Part shown: positions 17,852 to 28,146 of the stretch, one piece after another | Numbering within the stretch: the stretch's first letter is position 1 | How the letters are laid out: every line of letters begins with the position of its first letter | From: Pigmentiphaga sp. NML080357 | GTDB lineage: Bacteria > Pseudomonadota > Gammaproteobacteria > Burkholderiales > Burkholderiaceae_B | Assembly (NCBI RefSeq): GCF_002188465.1 | Contig: NZ_NINW01000029.1 | Location: 186,001-250,000, forward strand | Direction of reading: 5' to 3' | Length of the DNA stretch: 64,000 bases | Program-made: the position numbers and the translations under genes | Notes under the pieces: model-generated | The model's database searches: none | What the model was told of the DNA's origin: nothing | Seen by the model: only the letters and a program-made list of their open reading frames with translations

Positions 17852-19078
17852 CTACGACCTGTAGTCCGCGTTGATGCTCACGTACTCGTGCGAGAAATCG
17901 CACGTGTACACGGTTTCGGCCACGTCGCCGCGGCCTAGCGAAATGCGCACCGAGATCTCGGCCTGCTTCATCACGCGCTGGCCGTCCTCTTCGCGGTAGT
18001 CCGGGTTGCGCCCGCCGTTCTTTGCCACCCACACATCGTCCAGCCACAGGTTGACGCGGCCCACGTCCAGGTCGTCGATGCCGGCATAGCCGATGGCGGC
18101 CAGGATGCGGCCCAGGTTGGGATCGGAGGCGTAGAAAGCGGTCTTGACCAGCGGCGAATGGGCGACGGAATAGGCGACCTTGAGCGCTTCGTCCTGCGTC
18201 CCGGCGTCTTCGACCTTGATGGCGATGAACTTGGTCGCCCCCTCGGCGTCCCGCACGATGAGCTGCGCCAGCTCGGTCGCCGCGGCCTTCAGCGTGGCCA
18301 GCACCTCGGGATAGAGCGGGTCCGACTCGGACTCGATGCGCAGGCCGGCGCGGCCGGTCGCGGCGACGATGAAAGAGTCATTGGTGGACGTGTCGCCATC
18401 CACCGTGATGCGGTTGAACGAGACGTCGGCGATCTGGCCCGCCATGCGCTTGAGCAGGGCGCCGTCGATGGCGGCATCGGTAGCGAGGAAGCCGAGCATG
18501 GTGGCCATGTTCGGCCGGATCATGCCCGCGCCCTTGCTGATGCCGGTGATGGTGATCTGCTGGCCGCCGATGTTGGCCTTGCTCGAGACAATCTTGGGCA
18601 GCGTATCGGTGGTCATGATGCCGTGCGCCGCTTCGGTCCAGTTGCCCGGGGCGAGGGCCTTGACTGCCGCGGGCAGGCCGGCCTCGATGCGGTCTACCGG
18701 CAGGGGCTCCAGGATCACGCCGGTGGAGAACGGCAGGACCTGGCGCGGGTCGAGCTGCAGCAGCCGGGCGAGCGCCTCGCAGGTGGCGCGAGCGGCGGCC
18801 AGGCCCGGCTCGCCGGTGCCGGCGTTGGCGTTGCCGGTATTGATTACCATGGCCCGGATCGGCAGGGCCTGCGCCAGGTGCTCTTCGCACACCTGCACCG
18901 GCGCCGCGCGGAAGCGGTTGCGCGTGAAGACGCCCGCCACCTGGGTGCCTTCGGCCAGGCGGAATACCGTCAGGTCGCGCCGGCCGGCCTTGCGGATGCC
19001 GGCCTCGGTCACGCCGATGTCGACGCCGTCCACCGGGAAGACTTGTTCGGGAGCGGGAATGTGCAGATTGACAGCCAT
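17852..19078 (-). CDS. argJ: Bifunctional ornithine acetyltransferase / N-acetylglutamate synthase
   Basis: A 408-residue arginine-biosynthesis enzyme that moves the acetyl group from N-acetylornithine to glutamate and, if bifunctional, can also make N-acetylglutamate from acetyl-CoA. The precursor self-cleaves before Thr193 within [16 protein letters not shown], and the [12 protein letters not shown] oxyanion segment and TSTNDSFIV are present. The ATG at 19078 gives the usual start [11 protein letters not shown]. It is followed by the DUF815 gene and preceded by hemL on the same strand. Confidence 0.95.
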   Translation of the reverse strand: MAVNLHIPAPEQVFPVDGVDIGVTEAGIRKAGRRDLTVFRLAEGTQVAGVFTRNRFRAAPVQVCEEHLAQALPIRAMVINTGNANAGTGEPGLAAARATCEALARLLQLDPRQVLPFSTGVILEPLPVDRIEAGLPAAVKALAPGNWTEAAHGIMTTDTLPKIVSSKANIGGQQITITGISKGAGMIRPNMATMLGFLATDAAIDGALLKRMAGQIADVSFNRITVDGDTSTNDSFIVAATGRAGLRIESESDPLYPEVLATLKAAATELAQLIVRDAEGATKFIAIKVEDAGTQDEALKVAYSVAHSPLVKTAFYASDPNLGRILAAIGYAGIDDLDVGRVNLWLDDVWVAKNGGRNPDYREEDGQRVMKQAEISVRISLGRGDVAETVYTCDFSHEYVSINADYRS

Positions 19079-19139
19079 GGGTGTCCTCGCGGAACGAAAA
19101 GGTGTGCGCTGTCGGCGCGGGCGGGCCCGCGCCGGGTCT

Positions 19140-20429
19140 TCAGGGGTTGAGTTCGGCGAAGGCCTCGCCGGCCACGGCAACGGTGCGGGCGATCACCTCG
19201 TCGTCGTGGGCGATCGAGACGAAGCCCGCCTCGAACGCCGACGGCGCGAAGTTCACGCCGCGCGCCAGCGCCGCATGGAAGAACTTGTTGAAGGCCGCGA
19301 TATCGGAGGCCGAGACCTCGGCCAGCGAGGTCGGCACCCTGTCGCGGAAGTACAGGCCGAACATGCCGCCCACGTGGTCGGCGCTGAACGGCACGCCGGC
19401 GCTGGCCGCTGCTGCGCGCAGTCCCTGGACCAGCTTGCCGGTCTGGGCTTCCAGCCGGTCGTAGAAGCCCGGCTCGGCCAGCAGCCGCAAGGTGGTGATG
19501 CCGGCGGCCACGGCCACCGGGTTGCCCGATAGCGTGCCGGCCTGGTAGACCGCGCCCAGCGGCGCGATGTGCGCCATGATGTCGCGCCGGCCGCCGAAGG
19601 CGCCGATGGGCATGCCGCCGCCGATGACCTTGGCCAGCGTGGTCAGGTCCGGGACGATTCCCGTGCGCCCCTGCACGCCTTGCGGCCCCACGCGAAAGCC
19701 GGTCATGACCTCGTCGAAGATCAGCACCGCGCCGTGGCGGGTGCATTGGTCGCGCAGCGCCTGCAGGAAGCCGGGCGCCGGCTGCACCAGGTTCATGTTG
19801 CCGGCCACCGGCTCGACGATCACGCAGGCGATGTCGTCGCCGTACTGCTTGAAGGCGGCTTCCACCCCGGCGATGTCGTTGTAGTCCAGCACCAGCGTGT
19901 GCGAGGTGAACTCCGGCGGCACGCCCGCCGAGGTCGGGTTGCCGAAGGTCAGCAGGCCCGAGCCGGCCTTGACCAGCAGGCTGTCGGCATGACCGTGGTA
20001 GCAGCCTTCGAACTTGACGATCTTGGCGCGGCCGGTGAAGCCGCGCGCCAGCCGGATCGCGCTCATCGTGGCCTCGGTGCCCGAGCTCACCAGGCGCACC
20101 TGCTCGATGGAGGGCAGGCGGTGCACCAGCATCTCGGCCAGCTCGACCTCGGCCTCGGTGGGGGCGCCGAACGACAGGCCGTTGGCCGCGGCGGCCTGCA
20201 CCGCCCGGATCACCTCGGGATGGGCATGGCCGAGGATGGCGGGGCCCCAGGACCCGACGTAGTCGATGTACTGCTTCTTGTCGGCATCCCAGATGTACGG
20301 GCCGGCGGCGCGCTCGATGAAAGGCGGTGTGCCGCCGACGGAACGAAAGGCGCGCACCGGCGAGTTGACGCCGCCGGGAATGGTTCGGCAGGCGCGTTCG
20401 AAGAGTTCTGCGTTGCGTATCATGGTCAT
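19140..20429 (-). CDS. hemL: Glutamate-1-semialdehyde 2,1-aminomutase
   Basis: A 429-residue PLP enzyme that converts glutamate-1-semialdehyde to 5-aminolevulinate, the entry to tetrapyrrole synthesis by the C5 route. The PLP lysine is Lys267 in [33 protein letters not shown] and [11 protein letters not shown] are also typical. Its ATG at 20429 overlaps the thiE stop (ATGA), so it is translationally linked to thiD and thiE in one operon. A second ATG at 20423 is possible. Confidence 0.96.
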   Translation of the reverse strand: MTMIRNAELFERACRTIPGGVNSPVRAFRSVGGTPPFIERAAGPYIWDADKKQYIDYVGSWGPAILGHAHPEVIRAVQAAAANGLSFGAPTEAEVELAEMLVHRLPSIEQVRLVSSGTEATMSAIRLARGFTGRAKIVKFEGCYHGHADSLLVKAGSGLLTFGNPTSAGVPPEFTSHTLVLDYNDIAGVEAAFKQYGDDIACVIVEPVAGNMNLVQPAPGFLQALRDQCTRHGAVLIFDEVMTGFRVGPQGVQGRTGIVPDLTTLAKVIGGGMPIGAFGGRRDIMAHIAPLGAVYQAGTLSGNPVAVAAGITTLRLLAEPGFYDRLEAQTGKLVQGLRAAAASAGVPFSADHVGGMFGLYFRDRVPTSLAEVSASDIAAFNKFFHAALARGVNFAPSAFEAGFVSIAHDDEVIARTVAVAGEAFAELNP

Positions 20430-21133
20430 GCCTTGCTAGTGGCGTTGCCGCCGGGGTCTTCGGTCCAGGCCTGGCCGAAGGCGCGCGCCGCCGCTTCGAT
20501 GTCGGCGGCGCCGAACAGCGCGGTGATGACGGCCAGGGCGTCCGCGCCCGCCGCCACGGCCTGCCGGGCATTGGCCGGCGTGATGCCGCCGATGGCGACG
20601 ATGGCGGGCCGGATCGGCTGTCCGTCACCCGGCAACCGCAGTCGGCGCGCCTCGGCCAGGCACGACAGCGGCGCGCGCACGGCGGCCGGCTTGGTGGGCG
20701 AATCGAACACCGCGCCGAAGGCCACGTGGTCGGCGCCTGCCGCCAGCGCGGCGCGGGCGCGCTCGGGTTCGTTATAGCAGGACGCGCCGATCAGCAGCGC
20801 CGGTCCCCCGGCGCGGCGGGCCTGGGCGATGTCGCCGTCGTCGCGCCCCAGGTGCACGCCGTCGGCCCCGGCATCGAGCGCCAGCCGCCAGTCGTCATTG
20901 ACGATGAGCACCACGCCGAGCCGGTCGCAGGCGGTGCGCAAGGCGCGCGCCTGCTCCAGCCGCTTGGCGGCCCCGGCCTCTTTGCGGCGCAGCTGCACGG
21001 CCCGCAGGCCGCCGCGCGCGGCGGCCTCCACGGCCGCCACCAGCCGTGCGGTGTCGTCCCATTCGGGCGTGATGCCGTACAGGCCCCGCATGGGGCTCGC
21101 CAGCGTGGCGGCGGGTTCGGCCGGCAGATTCAT
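20426..21133 (-). CDS. thiE: Thiamine phosphate synthase
   Basis: A 235-residue enzyme that joins HMP-diphosphate and thiazole phosphate to form thiamine phosphate. The diphosphate and metal motifs are intact: [42 protein letters not shown] and [10 protein letters not shown]. Both ends overlap by 4 bp (ATGA) with thiD upstream and hemL downstream, which indicates one transcript. Confidence 0.95.
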   Translation of the reverse strand: MNLPAEPAATLASPMRGLYGITPEWDDTARLVAAVEAAARGGLRAVQLRRKEAGAAKRLEQARALRTACDRLGVVLIVNDDWRLALDAGADGVHLGRDDGDIAQARRAGGPALLIGASCYNEPERARAALAAGADHVAFGAVFDSPTKPAAVRAPLSCLAEARRLRLPGDGQPIRPAIVAIGGITPANARQAVAAGADALAVITALFGAADIEAAARAFGQAWTEDPGGNATSKA

Positions 21134-22071
21134 GAGGCGTCCTTGCTGGGGCCGGCGTTCGGTTCGACGGTCTCGGCGGCGGTGTCGCCGCCTTGCCGCG
21201 CCCAGAAGAACCGGTCGGGAAGCAGGCGGCCCATGCCGGGCTGGAAACCCGACGCCAGCGCCTGCCAGGTGTATTCCTGGGCTTCCGGGACGGCGTCGCG
21301 CACTTCCATGCCGCTGGCCAGCAGTGCCGCCAGCGCCGCCGACAGGGTCGAGCCGGCGCCGCGGAAATTGCCGGGCAGGCGCGGCCAGCGGTATTCGCCG
21401 GAAGGTTCGGCCGCCGTGTCGCCGCCCCCCCGCAGGGTATTGATCACGATCTCGCCCGGCTGATGCAGGCCGGTGGCCAGCACCCAGGCCGCGCCGCGGC
21501 GCAGCAGCGCATGGGCCGCGGTTTCGTCGGGCGTATCGGTATCGAGCAGTCCGTCGGCCGCCAATTGCGTCAGGCGCAGGCTGTCGGCCACGACGAGGGT
21601 GGCCTGCGGCACCAGCAGCTCGATGGTCGCGGCCATGATCTCCTCGGCCGAGTCCTCGGTCTCTGCGTCGTCCGCATCGGGCGGATCGGCGCCCAGGTGG
21701 AGGACGACCGGCACGGCCGAGTAGTCCGCCAGGATCTCGGCCACCGCCGCCACGGCCTCGGCCGAGAACAGGCCGCCGATCTTGAAGGCGCGTACCGGCA
21801 TGTCCTCCAGGAGGCTGCGGGCCTGGTCGTCTATCCACTCCGGCGCGAGGGCCTCGGCGTCTTCCAGTCCGGCCGAATCCTGCACCGTGTAGCCGGTCAG
21901 CACGGTCAAGGCATGGCAGCCCATGCTGGCACAGGTCAGCAGGTCCGCCTGGATGCCGCCTCCGCCGCTGGGGTCGGAGGGGGCGAACGTCAGAACGAGG
22001 GGGGGCGTGGGCGCTGGCAACGAAAAATCTCGAAAAGCGGGCCCGCCGGCGGGGGACCGGGCGCGGCCCAC
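21130..22071 (-). CDS. thiD: Hydroxymethylpyrimidine/phosphomethylpyrimidine kinase
   Basis: A ribokinase-fold enzyme that phosphorylates HMP to HMP-P and HMP-PP for thiamine synthesis, feeding the adjacent thiE product. It has TFAPSDPSGGGGIQADLLTC near the start and GAGSTLSAALAALLASG at the active site. Ser241 occupies the place where the classical enzyme (GTGC) has its catalytic Cys; I believe this is usual in the beta-proteobacterial branch, but I cannot verify it here. An acidic insertion lies at about residues 129-145. The reading frame begins at a GTG at 22071 and gives 313 residues; a later TTG near 22022 would give a start closer to the family norm, so the start is uncertain. Confidence 0.88.
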   Translation of the reverse strand: MGRARSPAGGPAFRDFSLPAPTPPLVLTFAPSDPSGGGGIQADLLTCASMGCHALTVLTGYTVQDSAGLEDAEALAPEWIDDQARSLLEDMPVRAFKIGGLFSAEAVAAVAEILADYSAVPVVLHLGADPPDADDAETEDSAEEIMAATIELLVPQATLVVADSLRLTQLAADGLLDTDTPDETAAHALLRRGAAWVLATGLHQPGEIVINTLRGGGDTAAEPSGEYRWPRLPGNFRGAGSTLSAALAALLASGMEVRDAVPEAQEYTWQALASGFQPGMGRLLPDRFFWARQGGDTAAETVEPNAGPSKDAS

Positions 22072-22152
22072 GGTGTTTCGGTAAGATGCGAGATTCTAAT
22101 GGATGCCCGATGGTTCCCGGTTCGCGGGGGCGGGGCCCAGTAATAATTGACG

Positions 22153-22320
22153 ATGATGCGTACCTGGATGTGTCTGATTTGCGGCTGGATCTACGACGAG
22201 GCGGCCGGCCTGCCGGAGGAGGGAATCCCTCCCGGTACCAAATGGGAAGACGTGCCGCCCAATTGGGTTTGTCCCGAGTGCGGCGCCCGCAAGGAAGATT
22301 TTGAGATGGTCGAGATCTGA
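22153..22320 (+). CDS. Rubredoxin
   Basis: A 55-residue iron protein with the two rubredoxin knuckles MCLICGWIYDEAAGLPEEG and PNWVCPECGARKEDFEM, giving the CxxC...CxxC ligands for a single Fe. Rubredoxins carry electrons to partner oxidoreductases. An ATG occurs at 22153 and again at 22156; either is acceptable. It overlaps no other gene and is divergent from thiD, a common position for this gene in beta-proteobacteria. Confidence 0.95.
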   Translation: MMRTWMCLICGWIYDEAAGLPEEGIPPGTKWEDVPPNWVCPECGARKEDFEMVEI

Positions 22321-22348
22321 GCCGTTCAGTGGCGATTACAATCCCGGT

Positions 22349-22915
22349 ATGAGCGAGCGCGCCAACTTCGATCTCACGAATCAGTTCCTGATCGCCATGC
22401 CAGGCATGGCGGATCCGAATTTTGCCGGCGCCGTCATCTACGTCTGCGAACATACGCCCAAGGGCGCCCTGGGCCTGGTCATCAACCGGCCGACCGACCT
22501 CACCCTGGCGGGACTGTTCGAGCGCATCGAATTGTCGCTGGACGACTCCGCCCGGGCCGAGTCGCCGGTCTTCTTCGGCGGCCCGGTGCAGACCGACCGC
22601 GGTTTCGTGCTGCATGCGCCGGTGGGCGACTACAACTCTTCCATCAAGGTCGGGGATCTCGCCCTGACCACGTCGCGCGACGTGCTGCAGGCCGTGTCCG
22701 AAGGGCAGGGGCCGGGCCAGATGCTGGTCACGCTGGGCTATGCGGGATGGGGCGCGGGCCAGCTCGAGGACGAGCTCTCCGAGAATGCCTGGCTCAGCGT
22801 GTCGGCCACCGCCGACATCATCTTCAACGTGCCGCCGGGCGAGCGTTTCGACGCCGCGCTGGCGCTGCTGGGCATAGCCCCGATCATGCTGGCGGGCGAA
22901 GCCGGCCATGCCTGA
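22349..22915 (+). CDS. yqgE: YqgE/AlgH family protein (UPF0301)
   Basis: A 188-residue protein of the YqgE/AlgH family. The start FDLTNQFLIAMPGMADPNFAG, then CEHTPKGALGLVINRP and FFGGPVQTDRGFVLH are family signatures. Its biochemical function is unknown; AlgH was linked to alginate regulation in Pseudomonas. The ATG at 22349 is preferred because the upstream extension would overlap rubredoxin. It overlaps ruvX by 8 bp. Confidence 0.92.
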   Translation: MSERANFDLTNQFLIAMPGMADPNFAGAVIYVCEHTPKGALGLVINRPTDLTLAGLFERIELSLDDSARAESPVFFGGPVQTDRGFVLHAPVGDYNSSIKVGDLALTTSRDVLQAVSEGQGPGQMLVTLGYAGWGAGQLEDELSENAWLSVSATADIIFNVPPGERFDAALALLGIAPIMLAGEAGHA

Positions 22916-23348
22916 CGAAACGCTGCTCGCATTCGACTACGGAACCCAGTTCATCGGCGTTGCCGTCGGCAATACGTTGACGGGGCACGCGCGTCCGCTC
23001 GAGGTGTTCGCCAATTCCACGCGCGAGGCGCGCTTCGCCCGCATCGAACAGTTGCTGGGCGAATGGCAGCCCTCGCGGCTGGTGGTCGGGCTGGCCCTGG
23101 ACGCCGATGGCGGCGAGCAACCCATGACCGCCCTGTGCCGCCGGTTCGCCAACCAGCTGCAGGGGCGCTACGGATTGCCGGTCGAACTGGTGGACGAGCG
23201 CGGCACCAGCCTCGCTGCGCAATCGGAAATGGGCGCGGCCGGCCGCGGCCTGCGCGTGGACGCAGTGGCCGCCGCCATCATCCTGCAGAGCTATTTCGAT
23301 GCCCGTCCGCCCGCCATGTCGCGCCCGCCTCCAGGCGAACAGCGCTGA
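22908..23348 (+). CDS. ruvX: RuvX/YqgF family Holliday-junction-resolvase-fold nuclease
   Basis: A 146-residue RNase H-fold protein. The first acidic motif is LAFDYGTQFIGVAVGN, the middle motif LVVGLALDADGGEQPMT, and then ELVDERGTSLAAQ and the last acidic helix VDAVAAAIILQSYF. Members act in 16S rRNA 5' end maturation (YqgF) and have been proposed as junction resolvases. It sits in the conserved yqgE-ruvX-pyrR-pyrB order. Confidence 0.92.
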   Translation: MPDETLLAFDYGTQFIGVAVGNTLTGHARPLEVFANSTREARFARIEQLLGEWQPSRLVVGLALDADGGEQPMTALCRRFANQLQGRYGLPVELVDERGTSLAAQSEMGAAGRGLRVDAVAAAIILQSYFDARPPAMSRPPPGEQR

Positions 23349-23375
23349 CGACCGCTTTCTTCACCCGGAACTGCC

Positions 23376-23907
<532 letters not shown>

Positions 23908-23915
<8 letters not shown>

Positions 23916-24855
23916 CCCGCAGCTCAACAGCAACGGCGAGCTTACCCACCTGTTGACCGTGGAAGGATTGCCGCGCGCGATCCTGAACCACATCCTCGAT
24001 ACCGCGGAATCGTTCGTGCCGCTGGCCGACCGCGACATCAAGAAAGTGCCGCTGCTGCGCGGCAAGAGCGTGTTCAACCTGTTCTTCGAGAACTCCACGC
24101 GCACCCGCACCACCTTCGAGATCGCGGCCAAGCGCCTGTCGGCCGACGTCTACAACCTGAACATCAACGCCTCCTCCGCCAGCAAGGGCGAGTCGCTGCT
24201 CGACACCATCAACAACCTGTCGGCCATGCAGGCCGACCTGTTCGTGGTGCGGCACGCCTCCAGCGGCGCACCGCACCTGATCGCCCAGCACGTGGCGCCC
24301 CACGTGCACGTGATCAACGCGGGCGACGGCCGCCACGCGCACCCCACGCAGGGGCTGCTGGACATGTACACCATCCGCCACTACAAGAAGGACTTCACCA
24401 AGCTCACGGTGGCGATCGTCGGCGACATCCTGCACTCGCGCGTGGCGCGCTCGGACATCCACGCGCTGACCACGCTGGGCGTGCCCGAGGTGCGCGCCAT
24501 CGGCCCGCTCACGCTGCTGCCGTCGGGCCTCGAGCAGATGGGCGTGCGCGTGTTCACCGACATGGCGGAAGGACTCAAGGGCGTGGACGTGGTCATCATG
24601 CTTCGCCTGCAGAACGAGCGCATGCGCGGCGCGCTCCTGCCTTCGGCGCAGGAGTACTTCAAGCATTACGGCCTGACGCAGGAGAAGCTCGCGCTGGCCA
24701 AGCCCGATGCGATCGTCATGCATCCGGGGCCGATGAACCGGGGCGTGGAGATCGATTCGCCGGTGGCCGACGGCAAGCAGGCCGTCATCCTGAACCAGGT
24801 CACCTTCGGTATCGCGGTCCGGATGGCCGTCATGAGCATCGTCGCAGGAGCCTGA
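23908..24855 (+). CDS. pyrB: Aspartate carbamoyltransferase catalytic chain
   Basis: A 315-residue enzyme making carbamoyl aspartate, the first committed pyrimidine step. Carbamoyl phosphate binding is marked by [20 protein letters not shown], and [12 protein letters not shown] carries the HPGP aspartate-side motif. The next gene encodes a dihydroorotase-like protein without catalytic histidines, the arrangement seen in Pseudomonas, where ATCase is a PyrB/PyrC' dodecamer. The start overlaps pyrR. Confidence 0.95.
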
Positions 24856-24859
24856 CCCC

Positions 24860-26152
24860 ATGAAAATATCCATCCAGGGCGGCCGCCTGATCGATCCGGC
24901 CAACGGCGTCGACGCCCTCAACGACATCTACATCGCCGCCGGCCGCATCGTCGGCATCGGCCAGGCCCCCGCGGGCTTCGTGCCCAACCGGGTCATCGAC
25001 GCCCGCGGGCTGGCCGTGCTGCCGGGGCTGGTGGACCTGTCGGCCCGCCTGCGCGAGCCGGGCTTCGAGCACCGCGCCACGCTTGAGTCCGAGCTGCAAG
25101 CCGCGCTGGCCGGCGGCGTGACCAGCCTGGTCCTGCCGCCCGACACCGACCCGGTGCTCGACGAGCCGGGACTGGTCGAGATGCTCAAGCATCGCGCGCG
25201 CCAGCTCAACCAGTCTCACGTCTATCCGCTGGGCGCGATGACCGTCGGCCTGAAGGGCGAGGTCATCACCGAGATGGCCGAGCTCACCGAGGCCGGCTGC
25301 GTGGCGTTCTCGCAGGCCGATGCGCCCGTCACCGACACCAACGTGCTGCTGCGCGCCATGCAATACGCGCGCACTTTCGACTACGCCCTGTGGCTGCGGC
25401 CGGAAGACCCGTGGCTGGCGCGCGAGGGCGTGGCGGCGAGCGGCGCCATGGCGTCTCGCCTCGGGCTCTCGGGCATTCCCGAGCAGGCCGAGACCATCGC
25501 GCTGCACACGCTGTTCGAGCTGCAGCGCGCCACCCGCGCGCGCCTGCACCTGTGCCGCATATCCAGCGCCGCGGGGCTCGAGCTGGTGCGCCGGGCCCGC
25601 GCCGAGGGCCTGCCCGTCACTTGCGACGTCAGCGCCCACCACGTGCACCTGACCGACGTCGACATCGGCTATTTCGACGCGCATTGCCGCCTGACGCCGC
25701 CGCTGCGCGGCCAGCGCGACCGCGACGCCATCCGCGCCGCGCTGGCGGACGGCACCATCGACGCCATCTGCTCGGACCACACGCCGGTGGACGAGGACTA
25801 CAAGCTGCTGCCGTTCGGCGAGGCCGAGCCTGGCGCCACCGGGCTGGAGCTGCTGCTGTCGCTGGCCCTGAAGTGGGCCCGGGACACGGACCAGCCCGTT
25901 TCCCGGGCTGTCGCCCGGGTCACGAGCGAACCCGCCCGCGTGCTGGGCTCCAAGGTGCTCGCCTCGTGCGGACAACTGGGCGTGGGATCGCTCGCCGACC
26001 TGTGCCTGGTCGACCTCGATGCGCATTGGCTGGTCAGCGAGCAAAACCTGGTCAGCCAGGGCAAGCACACGCCCTTCCTCGGCATGGAGTTGCCCGGCAA
26101 GGTACGGACGACCATCGTGGCCGGCCACGTCGCCTATGAGACGGCTGCCTGA
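24860..26152 (+). CDS. pyrC: Dihydroorotase-like PyrC' (probably non-catalytic ATCase partner)
   Basis: A 430-residue amidohydrolase of the dihydroorotase class I family. At the place where active enzymes have the metal-binding HxH of DxHxHLREPG, this protein has Ser61-Ala62-Arg63 (LVDLSARLREPG), so the zinc site is broken. DVSAHHVHLTD and ICSDHTPVDED remain. This matches the inactive PyrC' of Pseudomonas, which is needed structurally for ATCase assembly rather than for catalysis. It starts 4 bp after pyrB. A catalytic dihydroorotase should be encoded elsewhere in the genome. Confidence 0.9.
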   Translation: MKISIQGGRLIDPANGVDALNDIYIAAGRIVGIGQAPAGFVPNRVIDARGLAVLPGLVDLSARLREPGFEHRATLESELQAALAGGVTSLVLPPDTDPVLDEPGLVEMLKHRARQLNQSHVYPLGAMTVGLKGEVITEMAELTEAGCVAFSQADAPVTDTNVLLRAMQYARTFDYALWLRPEDPWLAREGVAASGAMASRLGLSGIPEQAETIALHTLFELQRATRARLHLCRISSAAGLELVRRARAEGLPVTCDVSAHHVHLTDVDIGYFDAHCRLTPPLRGQRDRDAIRAALADGTIDAICSDHTPVDEDYKLLPFGEAEPGATGLELLLSLALKWARDTDQPVSRAVARVTSEPARVLGSKVLASCGQLGVGSLADLCLVDLDAHWLVSEQNLVSQGKHTPFLGMELPGKVRTTIVAGHVAYETAA

Positions 26153-26154
26153 TC

Positions 26155-26919
26155 GTGCGTGCCGGCTTGCTTTTGAGTGTCCACGTACTGCGGTTCACGC
26201 TGCGCTTCCTGCTCGTCACCCTGTGGGTGATATTCGGGCTCATCGTGCTGGCCACCGTGTTCCGGCGGTTCAGCGTGGCGCGGCGCGACCGGATCAACAG
26301 CTGGTGGTCACGCTGGCTGTTGCGCTGGTGCGGCGTTCGGGTCTATGTCAGCGGCCGGCCGCCGGTGGATGGCCCGGCACTGCTGATCGCCAACCACGTG
26401 TCGTGGCTGGATATCTACGCGCTCAGCAGCGTGCGCTGCACCATCTTCGTCGGCAAGCGGGAGCTGCGTGACTGGCCCGTGCTCGGCTGGCTGATTGCCG
26501 GCGTGGGCACCGTCTTCATCGAGCGCGGCAGCCGGCGCGCGGTGCACTACGTGGCGCAAGCCATGCGCGAGCGTTTCGATCGCGGCCAGTTGATCGGGCT
26601 CTTTCCCGAGGGCACCACATCGGACGGGCTGGACGTCCTGCCTTTCCACGCCGGCCTGTTCGAACCCGCGCGCCGCGCCGGCGTGCCGGTGCAGCCGGTC
26701 GCCTTGCGCTACCTGCAGCATGGCGAACGCAGCACGCTGCCCGCCTACGTGGGGGACGAAAGCCTGCTGGGCAACGCCTGGCGCGTGCTGGGCACGACCG
26801 GCGTCGCCGTGCAGGTGGTCTATCTGCCGCCCGTCTTGCCCGAGGCGGGCGACGAGGACCATCGGCATGCGATGGCGGCCCGCGTCCGGGAGGCCATTCG
26901 GCGCGAGGTGTGCCTGTAG
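26155..26919 (+). CDS. plsC: 1-acyl-sn-glycerol-3-phosphate acyltransferase
   Basis: A 254-residue membrane-associated acyltransferase that adds the second acyl chain to lysophosphatidate. An N-terminal hydrophobic segment (VLRFTLRFLLVTLWVIFGLI) anchors it. Motif I is NHVSWLDIYAL (HX4D), and GLFPEGTTSDG is motif III. It begins with a GTG 2 bp after pyrC', suggesting co-transcription with the pyr genes, and converges on a LysR gene. Confidence 0.9.
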   Translation: MRAGLLLSVHVLRFTLRFLLVTLWVIFGLIVLATVFRRFSVARRDRINSWWSRWLLRWCGVRVYVSGRPPVDGPALLIANHVSWLDIYALSSVRCTIFVGKRELRDWPVLGWLIAGVGTVFIERGSRRAVHYVAQAMRERFDRGQLIGLFPEGTTSDGLDVLPFHAGLFEPARRAGVPVQPVALRYLQHGERSTLPAYVGDESLLGNAWRVLGTTGVAVQVVYLPPVLPEAGDEDHRHAMAARVREAIRREVCL

Positions 26920-26947
26920 GGTCGCGAGCTGCCCGATCCGGTTCACG

Positions 26948-27961
26948 TCACGTAGGCGCCGGATCTTCCGCGCGCGGCGCCCGGCGGCGCCGGGGCACGT
27001 TCTCCGGCGCCTCGCTGCCTGCCGCGGCCCGCTTGCCCTTGCGCGGGATGGGCTGGGCGAACAGCCGGTGCACCAGCGCCCGTACCCATTGCAGCGACGG
27101 ATCGCGCGCCGTGTTCGCGTGCCAGATCAGCCGCACGTCGTAGGACGGCGCATAGGGCAGGGTCCATACCTTAAAGCCGTAGCGGCCCTGGGCATTGCGC
27201 GCGTAGGTGGTCGGCACGATGGCCAGCATGCGCGAGTTCATGACGACTTCCGGCAGGGCGCCGAAATGCAGTGCCCGCACCACGATGCGGTGGTCGAGTT
27301 TCATGCGCATCAGCATGTCGCGCACGCTGTCGTGGAACGTGGCGGTGGGCGAGGCGACCAGGAGCGAGGCCGATGCCAGTTCGCTCGGCGTGAGTATCTT
27401 GCCTTTGTGCTCGGGGAACGGGGTCCAGTCGGGCGCGGTAATGGCGACGTAGGGTTCGTGGAACAGCACGTCGGCCTGGATGCCGCGCTGCTTGGGATGC
27501 AGGATGCCGATCGAGAAGTCGATCTCGCGCGCTTCGAGGGCGGCGGCCACGTCGTCGGCCAGGACCGAGACATTGGTCAGCTGGGTATGGGGCGCCTCGG
27601 CGTGGAGGGCGGCGGCCAGCGTGGGCAGGAAGGTCATTTCGCCCAGGTCTGACATGGAGACCCGCCATTCGGCGTGGCTGTGGCGGGGGTCGAATTCCTC
27701 GCGGCCGGTGACGAGGGCTTCGAGGGAGCGCAGTTCGGCGGCCACGGCGGGGGCGACTTGTTCGCAGACGCTGGTGGGGATGAGGCCGTGGGGAGTGCGG
27801 AGGAACAGTTCGTCTTCGAAAAAGTAGCGCAGGCGGGCGAGGGCGTTGCTGGTGGCCGGTTGCGAGAGGGCGAGCATCTTGCCGGCGGCGGTGACCGAGC
27901 GGGTCTGGTGGATGGCGACCAGAACGCGGAGCAGATTGAGGTCCAGTTGTCGGAAGTTCAT
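26948..27961 (-). CDS. LysR-family regulator divergent from iorA
   Basis: A 337-residue LysR protein of the NodD/NahR-like branch (NFRQLDLNLLRVLVAIHQTR, then LSQPATSNALARLR). It is longer than usual because of a C-terminal tail rich in Arg, Lys and Pro (about the last 30 residues, from PRKGKRAAAG onward). It is divergent from iorA with a 185-bp gap that contains an imperfect inverted repeat (28046-28069), so it probably regulates the iorAB/TRAP cluster. Confidence 0.92.
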   Translation of the reverse strand: MNFRQLDLNLLRVLVAIHQTRSVTAAGKMLALSQPATSNALARLRYFFEDELFLRTPHGLIPTSVCEQVAPAVAAELRSLEALVTGREEFDPRHSHAEWRVSMSDLGEMTFLPTLAAALHAEAPHTQLTNVSVLADDVAAALEAREIDFSIGILHPKQRGIQADVLFHEPYVAITAPDWTPFPEHKGKILTPSELASASLLVASPTATFHDSVRDMLMRMKLDHRIVVRALHFGALPEVVMNSRMLAIVPTTYARNAQGRYGFKVWTLPYAPSYDVRLIWHANTARDPSLQWVRALVHRLFAQPIPRKGKRAAAGSEAPENVPRRRRAPRAEDPAPT

Positions 27962-28045
27962 TTTGCTGTCCGTCCGGTCGGGTTCTCGAGGCGGCCCGTG
28001 CCGGGGCGGGCTTAAATGGATAATTCTTATAGGGATTCTACGGGG

Positions 28046-28069
28046 TATTCACCAAACCAATGTGGAATA
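28046..28069. promoter_or_regulatory. Imperfect inverted repeat, possible LysR site
   Basis: TATTCAC on the left and GTGGAATA on the right are near-complementary arms about 9 bp apart, in the gap between the LysR and iorA genes. The match is imperfect, so this is a weak candidate. Confidence 0.35.
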
Positions 28070-28146
28070 TACGAAAAAACCATTAGCCTGGGCTGCCTTG
28101 CTGGACAAGAATGGTGCGCAGACACCATGAAGAGGAGACCAGGACA

